Shown: positions 36,124 through 44,509 of the stretch, piece by piece
Numbering within the stretch: position 1 is the first letter of the stretch
Layout: each line of letters opens with the position of its first letter
DNA from: MM2 sp035460165
GTDB lineage: Bacteria; Pseudomonadota; Gammaproteobacteria; Burkholderiales; Methylophilaceae
Assembly (NCBI GenBank): GCA_035460165.1
Contig: DATHWW010000003.1
Location: 62,001 to 126,000 of the forward strand
Length of the DNA stretch: 64,000 nucleotides
Direction: 5' to 3'
Translations under genes and position numbers: made by a program
The notes under the pieces: generated by a model
What the model was told of the DNA's origin: nothing
The model's database searches: none
Seen by the model: the letters and a program-made list of their open reading frames with translations, nothing else

Positions 36124-37841
36124 ACGACTTCCTTCACTTCCGGCGCATCTTCCGGAGGGATCACGATGTTGTCGCTTGGCGCATCCTGCGGCACCGCCAG
36201 CTGGCGTAAGGCCCCGGCCATCACCGCACTGAAAACCGGTCCGGCGACCGTACCGCCGTAATACTTGCCATCGCTCGGTTCGTCGATCATCACCGCAATG
36301 ATCAGGCGCGGGTTGGAGGCCGGTGCCATGCCGACGAAGGACGACACATAGCGATCCGCGGCATAACCGCCCACGTCGAGCTTGTGCGCCGTGCCGGTCT
36401 TGCCTGCCACGCGGTAACCCATGACCTGCGCATGCGGTGCTGTCCCGCCGGGCTGCACCACGGTTTCCAGCATGTCGCGCACGCTGCGCGCTGTTGCCGC
36501 GGAAAATACCTGCTGGCCGACGGGCGGTTCTTTCAATTTCAGCAGCGATACCGGCTTGATCTCGCCGTCGTTGGCGAACACCGTGTAGGCTCGCGCCAGT
36601 TGGATCAGGCTCAGGCTAATGCCATGCCCGTAGGACATCGTTGCCTGCTCGATCGGGCGCCAGCTCTTGTACGGGCGCAGTTTGCCGGTCGCTTCGCCGG
36701 GAAAGCCGATATTGACCGGGCTGCCGAAACCCATCTGGTTGAACGTACTCCACAAGTATTGCGGTTGCAAGCTGAGCGCCATCTTGGCCGCACCGACATT
36801 CGAGGACTTCTGGATAACTTCCGACACGGTCAGCATGCCTTGCGGGTGCGCGTCGTGGATGGTGGCGCTGCCGATGCGCATGTAACCGGGAGCCGTTTCA
36901 ATATGCGATTCCGCCTTGAACGTTCCAGCCTCCAGCGCAGCGGCGGCAGTAAACGGTTTCAGCGTCGAGCCGGGCTCGAAAATATCGACGATCGCGCGAT
37001 TGCGCGATTTTCCGGCAATCTTGACCGGATTGTTCGGGTTGTAGACCGGCTGGTTGGCCATCGCCAGCACTTCGCCGGACTTCGCGTCCAGCACCACGAT
37101 GGCGCCGGCCTTGGCCTTGCGTTCCTCAATCGCCCGCGCCAACTCGCGGTGCGCCAGGTATTGAATGTTGCGGTCGATGGAAAGCGCCAGATCATGGCCA
37201 TCCTGCGGCACCTTGACCGCCTCCAGATCTTCAACGATATGGCCGCGCCTGTCCTTCAGCACATGCCGGCTGCCCGACTTGCCGGACAGCCACTTCTGGA
37301 ACACCAGCTCCATGCCTTCCTGGCCCTTGTCCTCGATGCCGGTAAAGCCGACGAGATGCGCGGTGACTTCGGCGGCCGGATAGTAACGTCGGTATTCGCG
37401 CTGCATGAATACGCCGGGGATGCCGAGTTGCATCACCCGCGCCGCATCCGGCGGCGGCATACGGCGCTTGAGATAAACGAAGCTACGATCTTTCGACAAT
37501 TTTTTGTGCAAATCGGCCTGCTTGATGCCAATCAGTTCCGCAAGTTTCTTCAGTTGCGCCGGCTCGGCCTCGACATCGGGCGGGCTGGCCCAGATCGATT
37601 CGACCGGCGTGCTGATCGCCAGCGGCTCGCCGTGACGATCGGTAATCATGCCGCGATGTGCGGGCAGGCTCATCGTGCGGCTATAGCGCGCATCGCCTTT
37701 TTGCTGCAGGAAATCGGTATGCATCGCCTGCAGATAGACCGAGCGCCCAAGCAGCACCGCAAAGCCGCTCAATACAGCAAGCAGCAATACCCGGCGGCGC
37801 CAGGAGGGAAACTTGATCGGGAGATGGTTGGCGCGGTTCAT
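36120..37841 (-). CDS. ftsI: Septal peptidoglycan transpeptidase PBP3
   Basis: A 573-residue class B penicillin-binding protein. It has a single N-terminal membrane helix (about 16-36), a pedestal domain, and the transpeptidase motifs in order: STLK with the catalytic serine, SSN, and KTGTAHK. It cross-links septal glycan with FtsW. It overlaps ftsL and murE by 4 bp each. Confidence 0.97.
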   Translation of the reverse strand: MNRANHLPIKFPSWRRRVLLLAVLSGFAVLLGRSVYLQAMHTDFLQQKGDARYSRTMSLPAHRGMITDRHGEPLAISTPVESIWASPPDVEAEPAQLKKLAELIGIKQADLHKKLSKDRSFVYLKRRMPPPDAARVMQLGIPGVFMQREYRRYYPAAEVTAHLVGFTGIEDKGQEGMELVFQKWLSGKSGSRHVLKDRRGHIVEDLEAVKVPQDGHDLALSIDRNIQYLAHRELARAIEERKAKAGAIVVLDAKSGEVLAMANQPVYNPNNPVKIAGKSRNRAIVDIFEPGSTLKPFTAAAALEAGTFKAESHIETAPGYMRIGSATIHDAHPQGMLTVSEVIQKSSNVGAAKMALSLQPQYLWSTFNQMGFGSPVNIGFPGEATGKLRPYKSWRPIEQATMSYGHGISLSLIQLARAYTVFANDGEIKPVSLLKLKEPPVGQQVFSAATARSVRDMLETVVQPGGTAPHAQVMGYRVAGKTGTAHKLDVGGYAADRYVSSFVGMAPASNPRLIIAVMIDEPSDGKYYGGTVAGPVFSAVMAGALRQLAVPQDAPSDNIVIPPEDAPEVKEVV

Positions 37842-38098
37842 GGCGCCACGATCTGAATGCGGATGGGGTCAGGCACCTGCATGTGCAGGTGGTTGACCGC
37901 GATCTGTTCGATGCGCGAATGCATGGCCCATGTGCTCTGCTCCAGCTGCAACTGGCCCCATTCGATGTCGTACTGCTTTGCCAGATCCTGTTGTTGCTGC
38001 AGCTCGATGTAGAGCTTGCGTGCCTTGTGCTGGGACGTGACCGTACCCAGCGCACTCGCCAGCAAAATCGCGAACAGGATCAGGTTGAGCTTGGTCAT
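37838..38098 (-). CDS. ftsL: Cell division protein FtsL
   Basis: An 86-residue bitopic protein. An N-terminal membrane helix is followed by a short periplasmic coiled coil (KARKLYIELQQQQDLAKQ) and a family-like end (RIEQIAVNHLHMQVPDP). It bridges FtsB-FtsQ to FtsW-FtsI. It overlaps rsmH and ftsI by 4 bp each. Confidence 0.93.
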   Translation of the reverse strand: MTKLNLILFAILLASALGTVTSQHKARKLYIELQQQQDLAKQYDIEWGQLQLEQSTWAMHSRIEQIAVNHLHMQVPDPIRIQIVAP

Positions 38099-39060
38099 GG
38101 CGCAGCCGTACGCTCCGCCACGCGCAACACCGCGCTGCGTGACCTTGGATTGGCCGATACTTCCGCTTCCGACGGACGAATCGCCTTGCCGACCGCGACC
38201 ATGCGCGAAGGCGGCAGCTCGCTGGCACGCACCGGAAAGCGGGAAGGAAGATCGTCCCTATCCTGCTGCGAGCGGATGAAGCGTTTGACGATGCGATCCT
38301 CCAGCGAATGGAAGGCGATCACCGCCAGGCGTCCGCCTGGAGCGAGCACATCGACGCATTGCGGCAGCGTCAACGACAATTCTTCAAGCTCCTGATTGAC
38401 GAAAATCCGTAAAGCTTGAAATGTGCGCGTCGCCGGATCCTGACCTGGCTCGGTTTTATAGACCGCGCCTGCCACGACCTGGGCAAGCTGTCGGGTAGTG
38501 ACGAGCGTATCCCCGTTTGTGCGAGCCGCAACAATCGCCCTTGCAATCTGTTTAGCAAACCGTTCTTCACCATATTCTTTTATGACCTCCCTGATTTGTT
38601 GCTCGGACGCGGTAGCCAGGAACTCCGCCGCGGTCTGCCCTTTACTCTGATCCATGCGCATATCCAATGGACCGTCGAACCGGAAACTGAAACCGCGTTC
38701 CGCCTCATCAATCTGCGGCGACGAGATACCGATATCCAGCAGCACGCCATCCACTTTTGCGACCCCCAACTCTGCCAGCACTTCCTGCATGTGCGAAAAC
38801 CCGCTGTGCACCAGCGTGAACCGCGGATCGTCTATCGCCTTGGCCGCCTCGACCGCAGCGAGATCGCGGTCCAGCGCGATCAACCGACCTCGCTCTCCCA
38901 GCTTCGCCAGGATGGCGCGGCTATGCCCGCCGCGACCGAAAGTGCCGTCCACGTATATGCCGTCGGGTCGCACATTCAGTGCCTCGACAGCCTCTTGCAG
39001 CAGTACGGGGAGATGCTTGAATTCGGCGTTTGCGGGCGCATGGCGGTTGCCATCGCTCAC
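38095..39060 (-). CDS. rsmH: 16S rRNA (cytosine1402-N4)-methyltransferase
   Basis: A 321-residue SAM-dependent methyltransferase with HLPVLLQEAVEALN, the SAM motif YVDGTFGRGGHSRAIL, LLDIGISSPQIDEAERGFSF, and LVVISFHSLEDRIVK-like AVIAFHSLEDRIVKRF. It methylates C1402 in the decoding centre. It overlaps mraZ by 4 bp. Confidence 0.97.
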   Translation of the reverse strand: MSDGNRHAPANAEFKHLPVLLQEAVEALNVRPDGIYVDGTFGRGGHSRAILAKLGERGRLIALDRDLAAVEAAKAIDDPRFTLVHSGFSHMQEVLAELGVAKVDGVLLDIGISSPQIDEAERGFSFRFDGPLDMRMDQSKGQTAAEFLATASEQQIREVIKEYGEERFAKQIARAIVAARTNGDTLVTTRQLAQVVAGAVYKTEPGQDPATRTFQALRIFVNQELEELSLTLPQCVDVLAPGGRLAVIAFHSLEDRIVKRFIRSQQDRDDLPSRFPVRASELPPSRMVAVGKAIRPSEAEVSANPRSRSAVLRVAERTAAP

Positions 39061-39503
39061 AACGAAAAACCTTCCAGCTCGGAGGGCAGCGCCATCTCTT
39101 CATCCGCCATCACTTGCTCCAGCTGCTTGCGCCAGCTTTCCATGCTCCACAGCTCGAAGTGGCTACCCTGCCCGACCAGCATCACCTGCTTTTCCAGCGC
39201 GGCAAATTCGCGCAGCACGGAAGACACCAGCAAACGGCCTGCGCTGTCGAGCTCCACGTCTTCCGCATAACCCACCAGCAGACGTTGCATCTTGCTGGAC
39301 TGCGGATCGAAGCTGGATAACGACATGATCTTGGATTGAATCGGCTCCCAGGCAGGCTGGGGATAAAGCAGGAGGCAGCGATGCGGATGCGCGGTCAGCA
39401 CCATGTGCCCGGCGCTCTGGGACAAAAGGGCGTCGCGATGCTTGCTTGGCACGCCAAGCCGGCCCTTTGCATCCAGATTCAGAGACGTCGCACCGCGAAA
39501 CAT
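39057..39503 (-). CDS. mraZ: Transcriptional regulator MraZ
   Basis: A 148-residue protein with two SpoVT/AbrB-like folds; FRGATSLNLDAKGRLGVPSKHRD is the family start. It represses the mra/dcw operon through repeated GTGGG boxes, four of which are seen just upstream. The frame continues upstream, but ATG 39503 with AGAGGA ahead is the family start. It is the first gene of the cluster. Confidence 0.96.
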   Translation of the reverse strand: MFRGATSLNLDAKGRLGVPSKHRDALLSQSAGHMVLTAHPHRCLLLYPQPAWEPIQSKIMSLSSFDPQSSKMQRLLVGYAEDVELDSAGRLLVSSVLREFAALEKQVMLVGQGSHFELWSMESWRKQLEQVMADEEMALPSELEGFSL

Positions 39504-39567
39504 GAAGTCCTCTTTAATAAATAAAGGGAGGGGGAATTGCCGATCGCCCTTAGTATCAACCGGCAAT

Positions 39568-39603
39568 CCCCACAAAAACCCACATTCCTCCACTGCCGCC
39601 CAC
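39568..39603 (-). promoter_or_regulatory. MraZ operator with four GTGGG-type boxes
   Basis: Read on the minus strand in transcription order: GTGGGC (39598-39603), GTGGAG (39588-39593), GTGGGT (39578-39583) and GTGGGG (39568-39573), at an exact 10-bp period. The first box abuts the -10 element, so bound MraZ should block initiation or escape. Confidence 0.88.
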
Positions 39604-39630
39604 TATAGATAAAAAAAAAGACCATTGCAA
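39602..39630 (-). promoter_or_regulatory. Pmra promoter of the dcw cluster
   Basis: On the minus strand, -35 TTGCAA (39625-39630), a 17-bp spacer containing a T tract, and -10 TATAGT (39602-39607). The transcript would start near 39595 and carry a leader of about 92 nt before mraZ. Confidence 0.75.
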
Positions 39631-39878
39631 GGCCTTTTTGGTGATTTTTCCTTTTCGCTTCAAAGAGTTACGTAATTTTTGTGATGAAATTTTTATCCTT
39701 TAAAACCAATAGGATAGAAAATCATCTGAAAGTAAGTTGTAAGCACTCAAGCGCATCCCATTCAATTCGCACAGTACCGTCTAGACGGACTATTTTCCCC
39801 ATTTCAAAATGCATCTTGTCACATCAACGCTTCGCAGGTTTAATCGTCACCTACCTACGCGTTTCAGGACTAGCAAAA
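39631..39878. other. Upstream region of the oxidoreductase gene
   Basis: AT-rich DNA compared with its surroundings. It must hold the plus-strand promoter of the downstream oxidoreductase, but no clear -35/-10 pair was fixed. The oxidoreductase frame is open back to 39681 without conserved residues, so this part is treated as non-coding. Confidence 0.5.
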
Positions 39879-40892
39879 ATGACGAACAACACTCGCCTCC
39901 GCTGGGGCATTTTAGGTGCCGCCCGAGTCAATGAACGGCTGCTTCCCGCGATCGTTGAGGCCGGCAATTCCGAACTCGTTGCCATTGCCAGTCGACGTCC
40001 TGGCGCCGCGGCCGAAACGCTGGCGAAGTACGCATCGCAACTCACCGGCGTTACCGTTCATGAAACGCCGGAGGAGTTGCTGGCCGACCCGCGCGTCGAA
40101 GCCGTCTATCTGCCCATGGCCAACAATGAGCACGCCGAATGGGCGCTACGCGCCATCCACCAGGGCAAGCACGTGCTGATCGAAAAGCCGATGGCGCTCA
40201 CCGTCGCAGACATCGAAGCCATCGAGACTGCGGCCAAGGACAATGGCGTGATTGCGATGGAAGGCTTCATGTATCGCTTCCATCCGCAGCATGCTCGCGT
40301 GCAAGAAATCATCGCCTCCGGCCTGATCGGCGAAGTGCGCACCGTGCACGCACACTACTCCTTCATGATGCGCCCGGCGCGCATGTACCGGCTGGCGCAG
40401 GAGGTGGCGCTGGGCGGCGGTGCCATGTGGGATATCGGCCCTTACGCCATCCACTCCGCCCGCCTGTGGTTCGACACCCCGCCGCGCGCCGTGACCGCCA
40501 TCGCCAAATATGTCGAAAGCGGTGCCGACATCACCACCAGCGGCATCATCGATTTCGGCGACGGCAAACACGCCCGCTTCGACGTCAGCTTCGAATGCTC
40601 GCGCCAATCCGAATACACCATCATCGGCACCAAGGGCGGCGTCAAATGCCATGCCGCCTGGCAATTGCCGGGCGATGTACCTTTTGTCTCGTGGTGGATG
40701 GACGACGGCCAGTCCTGTACCGAAAAGCTGCCCGTCGCCAACCACTTCAACCTGGAGATCGAGCACTTCAGCGATTGCGTGCTCAACGGGAAACAGCCAC
40801 TGCTGACCTTAGCCGATGCGCGCGAGAACTGCCGTACCATTAACGCAGCCCTGGAGTCGGCAGCAACAGGACAAACCGTACTTTTGCGTTGA
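39879..40892 (+). CDS. Gfo/Idh/MocA-family NAD(P)-dependent oxidoreductase
   Basis: 337 residues with an N-terminal Rossmann domain, RWGILGAARVNERLLPAI. The family motif GKHVLIEKPMALT contains the EKP lysine, and GFMYRFHPQ and GGGAMWDIGPYAIHSAR follow in the C-terminal substrate domain. The family oxidises or reduces sugars, inositols and related compounds; the substrate is unknown. ATG 39879 is used because the first strand of the Rossmann fold begins right after it, although the frame opens 198 bp earlier. It stands alone between the mra promoter and the coiled-coil gene. Confidence 0.88.
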   Translation: MTNNTRLRWGILGAARVNERLLPAIVEAGNSELVAIASRRPGAAAETLAKYASQLTGVTVHETPEELLADPRVEAVYLPMANNEHAEWALRAIHQGKHVLIEKPMALTVADIEAIETAAKDNGVIAMEGFMYRFHPQHARVQEIIASGLIGEVRTVHAHYSFMMRPARMYRLAQEVALGGGAMWDIGPYAIHSARLWFDTPPRAVTAIAKYVESGADITTSGIIDFGDGKHARFDVSFECSRQSEYTIIGTKGGVKCHAAWQLPGDVPFVSWWMDDGQSCTEKLPVANHFNLEIEHFSDCVLNGKQPLLTLADARENCRTINAALESAATGQTVLLR

Positions 40893-40933
40893 TAATTCAT
40901 CGAATTAGCAAATAAGCATAAACTGCCAACGGT

Positions 40934-43900
40934 ATGGACCTGACCTCAAAACTCTATAGCAAAACCGGCAAGGGCACGCGCGCGCTTTCTACCAAGCCCA
41001 AAGGGCTACCGACAGGGGCACTGAAGGTGCTGCCGCTGATTGACAACAAAACCACCGCGGCGGCCATCCTTGCCAAACTGGATAAATTCTCCGAGACCGA
41101 TTTGCTGCTTATTCTTGCGCGGCTCGAAAGAGACGGGTACATCCGCGCAATCCAGGAGGAAAACTGGGATCTGGACGAGCAGAACGTCGGTTACCAGACG
41201 ACCATGGTCGTAGAAGAGGTCAGTGCTGCCGATTTCTTCCGCACGGACGAAACTGCCGAACTTGACACCGCAGCGGCCCAGGCCCACGAAGAAACAGAGC
41301 GCAAAGCCAAAGAGCAGGCGCAGGCACGCCTCAAAGCCGAAGCCGATATCGCAGCAACGTTGGCAGCCGAAAAAATTACCCGTGAAAACGCTGAACGTGT
41401 AGCCCGGGCAAAGGAAGATGCGCGCCGCAAAGCAGAAGAATCCGCCAGACTGGAAGCCGAGCGTTTAGCGCGCGCAGAGGCTGAACACCAGGAAAAAGAG
41501 ACTCGCCGCCGGGCAGAAGCTGAAATGGCTGCCCGCCTGGAAGCCGAGCGCATCGCCCGCGAAGCGGCAGAAAATCAGGCGCGTCAAGCGGAACAAGCCA
41601 GACTCAAGGCCGAAGCAGACGCCCGCTCACTCGTGGAAAAAGCCACCCTGATGGAAGCGGAGCGGCTGGTACGCGAAGCGGCAGAACGCAAGGTACGCGA
41701 GGAAGCAGAGGCCTTACGCAAAGCCGAAGCAGACAAAGCCGCGCGCTTGGAGGCCGAACGCCGCGCTCGCGAAACTGCCCAGCGCGAAGCAGAGGAACTT
41801 CGGCTCATAGCCGAAGCGGAGGCACGCGCATTGGCAGAGCAAGCTGCCCGTCTGGAAACGGAACGGCTGGCACGCGAGGAAGCTGAACGCCAAGCGCGAA
41901 TAGCCGAAGAGGCAAGACTGAAAGCCGAAGCAGACGCCCAGGCCGAAGCGGAAAGAAGCGCACAACTGGAGGCCGAGCGCATCGCCCGCGAAGCCGCCGA
42001 GCGTCAGGCCCGCGAAGCGGAACAAGCCCGGCTAAAAGCTGAAGAGGAGGCGCGTGTACTGACAGAGAAGGCCACCCGCCTGGAAGCGGAAAAACTGGAG
42101 CGAGAGGAAGCAGAACGCCAGGCTCGCGAGAAAGAAGAGGTCCGCCGCAAGGCTGAGGCCGAACGCAAAGAGCGAGAAGAGGCAGAGCGTCAGGCGCGGA
42201 AGGCGGAAGAGGCAAGACTGAAAGCCGAGGCAGACGCCCAGGCCGAAGCGGAAAGAAGTGCACAACTGGAGGCCGAACGCATCGCCCGCGAAACCGCCGA
42301 GCGTCAGGCACGCGAAGCGGAGGAGGCCCGGCTCAAGGCTGAAGCGGAGGCACGCGCACTGGGAGAGAAGGCTGCCCGCCTGGAAGCGGAAAAACTGGAA
42401 CGCGAGGAGGTAGAACGCCAGGCCCGCGCAGAAGAAGAGGTTCGCCGCAAAGCTGAAGCCGAACGCATCGCACGCGAAGAAGCCGAACGCCAAGCGCGAA
42501 GAGCCGAAGAGGCAAGACTGCAAGCCGAAGCAAACGCCCGGGCGGAAACGGAAAGAAGCGCACAACGGGAGGCCGAGCGCATCGCCCGTGAAGCCGCCGA
42601 GCGTCAGGCACGCGAAGCGGAACAAGCCCGACTTAAAGCTGAGGCTCGCGCCCTGGAGGAAAAAACCGCACGACTTGAGGCAGAACGCATTGCGCGCGAG
42701 GCAACGGACCGCGAGGCCCGGGAAGAGAAAGAAGCTCGCCGTAAAGCCGAGGCCGAACGCAAGGAGCGGGAGGAAGCAGAGCGTCAGGCGCGAAAGGCAG
42801 AAGAAGCGCGCCTCAAGGCCGAGGCTGACACGTTGCGCCGCCAAGAAAAAGAGAAAGCGCGCGCTCAGGCGGCAGAACAGGCCAGGCAGAAATCGGAGCG
42901 CAAGGCGCAAGCGCAAGCCGACCGCCGCGCCCGGAAAATGGCTGAGGCTATCGCAAAAAAACGTAATGCTCCGGATTCCGGCAAATGGGTCGCCGCCGCC
43001 ACCAAAGCTGTCGGCGTTTATCTGCCGATAGCACTATTCCTGATTGTTGTCGCGCTCCATTTCGTCAACCTCGCCCCGCTGGCTGGACCCATCGAGAACA
43101 TCGCTTCGGAAAGCCTGGGCGAGCCAGTCCGATTTGGCGATATGCGCGCCTCACTCCTTCCTCAACCGCAACTGGTTCTGTCCAACGTCACTATCGGCCA
43201 GGATGAGGTTATAAATCTTGAATCCGCCCGGATAGCACTGGCGTTCTCGACATTATTCGACGATGTCAAAATCGTAGACAGGATCGACATCGCCGGCGCA
43301 TCGCTCAGCATCTCCGAACTCGACCGTCCGCAAAGCTGGTTTCTGTCGGCCGCAAAAGCCGGCAAGATAAAGATTGCACGGGTTTCATTCAAAAATGCCA
43401 CGCTCACGATTCCCGGCCTTGCACTGACGCCATTTGACGGCCGCATCGATCTGCTGCCATCGGGAGAGTTCGGCGAGTCCGAACTCAGCAGTGCCGACCG
43501 CACCCTGACCCTTCAACTAGTCCCGCAGGACGATCATTGGCAAGTCACTCTGGACGCAAACAACTGGCAGCCGCCGCTGAACACGACTCTCAAATTCGAC
43601 GAGTTGCATGCCCAAGGCTACGCCAAAGGAAGTCAGGCGCGCTTCGATCAAATAGAAGGTAGGGTCTATGGCGGTAATTTCACGGCCAAAAGCATGCTCA
43701 ATTGGGCTGGCCGCCCCACCGCTTCAGGAAGTTTCGAATTGGAGAATATCAGCCTGCCCTCCGCCTTGGCCGGAGCAGGCAGCTCCGCCAGCATTGAAGG
43801 GGCGCTCAAGGCGGTGGCAGCGTTTACGAGTACGGCCAAGGATGCGGGAAAACTCGCAGAAGCCGCGGAAATCAATGCCAAGTTCACCGCGACCGACGGC

Positions 43901-44182
43901 AAGATCGGCGGCATAGATTTGGCAAGTTCCATGCTTCCTGCCAACCGGGAAAAAAGCACTCGCTTCGACAAACTGACCGGCAGCCTGCAGTTGAACAACG
44001 GCATCTACCGCTATCGCAACCTTGCCTTGGACACCGAGCAATTCCATGCACGAGGCAACCTCGACGTTCAGGCCGACCAGCGCGTCTCCGGCAACGTCAG
44101 TGCCGAATTGACCATCCCTTCACGCCGGATGAAAGCGAATTTGGGTCTCGGCGGCATGGTTGGGGATGTGAGGATACGCTAA
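40934..44182 (+). CDS. Giant coiled-coil protein with C-terminal AsmA-like periplasmic domain
   Basis: 1082 residues with an unusual order. Residues 1-100 form a small alpha/beta, possibly winged-helix domain (LPLIDNKTTAAAILAKL, LLILARLERDGYI). Residues about 108-680 are an almost uninterrupted Glu/Ala/Arg/Lys helix. One membrane span follows (about 692-712), then an AsmA-like domain (ASESLGEPVRFGDMRASLLP onward). There is no N-terminal signal, so the coiled coil should be cytosolic and the AsmA-like part periplasmic. Three units of about 100 residues are tandem repeats at DNA level (41908-42801). AsmA-type proteins act in lipid transport or outer-membrane assembly. A TolA-like reading is disfavoured by topology. 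Function unknown. Confidence 0.85.
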   Translation: MDLTSKLYSKTGKGTRALSTKPKGLPTGALKVLPLIDNKTTAAAILAKLDKFSETDLLLILARLERDGYIRAIQEENWDLDEQNVGYQTTMVVEEVSAADFFRTDETAELDTAAAQAHEETERKAKEQAQARLKAEADIAATLAAEKITRENAERVARAKEDARRKAEESARLEAERLARAEAEHQEKETRRRAEAEMAARLEAERIAREAAENQARQAEQARLKAEADARSLVEKATLMEAERLVREAAERKVREEAEALRKAEADKAARLEAERRARETAQREAEELRLIAEAEARALAEQAARLETERLAREEAERQARIAEEARLKAEADAQAEAERSAQLEAERIAREAAERQAREAEQARLKAEEEARVLTEKATRLEAEKLEREEAERQAREKEEVRRKAEAERKEREEAERQARKAEEARLKAEADAQAEAERSAQLEAERIARETAERQAREAEEARLKAEAEARALGEKAARLEAEKLEREEVERQARAEEEVRRKAEAERIAREEAERQARRAEEARLQAEANARAETERSAQREAERIAREAAERQAREAEQARLKAEARALEEKTARLEAERIAREATDREAREEKEARRKAEAERKEREEAERQARKAEEARLKAEADTLRRQEKEKARAQAAEQARQKSERKAQAQADRRARKMAEAIAKKRNAPDSGKWVAAATKAVGVYLPIALFLIVVALHFVNLAPLAGPIENIASESLGEPVRFGDMRASLLPQPQLVLSNVTIGQDEVINLESARIALAFSTLFDDVKIVDRIDIAGASLSISELDRPQSWFLSAAKAGKIKIARVSFKNATLTIPGLALTPFDGRIDLLPSGEFGESELSSADRTLTLQLVPQDDHWQVTLDANNWQPPLNTTLKFDELHAQGYAKGSQARFDQIEGRVYGGNFTAKSMLNWAGRPTASGSFELENISLPSALAGAGSSASIEGALKAVAAFTSTAKDAGKLAEAAEINAKFTATDGKIGGIDLASSMLPANREKSTRFDKLTGSLQLNNGIYRYRNLALDTEQFHARGNLDVQADQRVSGNVSAELTIPSRRMKANLGLGGMVGDVRIR
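41908..42801 (+). repeat. Three 300/300/294-bp tandem repeats inside the coiled-coil gene
   Basis: The same stretch around GAGGCAAGACTGAAAGCC recurs at 41910, 42210 and (with changes) 42510, exactly 300 bp apart, and again in diverged form after 294 bp. All units keep the reading frame and the heptad-like charge pattern. Confidence 0.8.
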
Positions 44183-44203
44183 GAAAAACCAAGGAAAAAA
44201 TAA

Positions 44204-44492
44204 AGAAGCTGGCCGATAAGCCGGGTTCTGTCGTGGACAGTCATTCCTCTAGGCCTGCGGTTGCCCGCAGGCTCAAGCAACCTACCCGCTGGCAGCGCGA
44301 GCCACGCCAATGCCAGCCTATTTGGTCTTGCTCCGGATGGAGGTTACCGCGTTTCACCGTAACTTAATACGCTCGTCTCTGTGGCCCTATTCCTCGCCTC
44401 ACGGCGTACGGCCGTTAGCCGTCATCCTGCTCTGCGGAGCCCGGACTTTCCTCCCCCCGTTTGCACGGGCGGCGACTGTCTGGCCAGCTTCG
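44204..44492 (-). ncRNA. rnpB: RNase P RNA (short type A)
   Basis: Read on the minus strand, the ends pair (GAAGCTGGCC at the 5' side, GGCCAGCTT at the 3' side). The universal core GAGGAAAGTCCGGGCTCC, the central GGTAAGG-type region and the 3' ACAGAACCCGGCTTATCGGC segment are all present. At about 289 nt it is shorter than the 377-nt E. coli RNA; the P12 area looks reduced. A -10-like TAAAAT (44499-44504) precedes the 5' end, and a T-rich stretch follows the 3' end. Confidence 0.95.
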
Positions 44493-44509
44493 GTTGCTAT
44501 TTTACCAGC

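Noticed and set aside
41584..42916. Long antisense frames opposite the coiled-coil gene (such as 42032-42916)
   Set aside because: They arise from the low-complexity GC-rich repeats, giving Phe/Leu/Ser- or Pro/Arg-rich nonsense; the plus-strand frame has clear domains.
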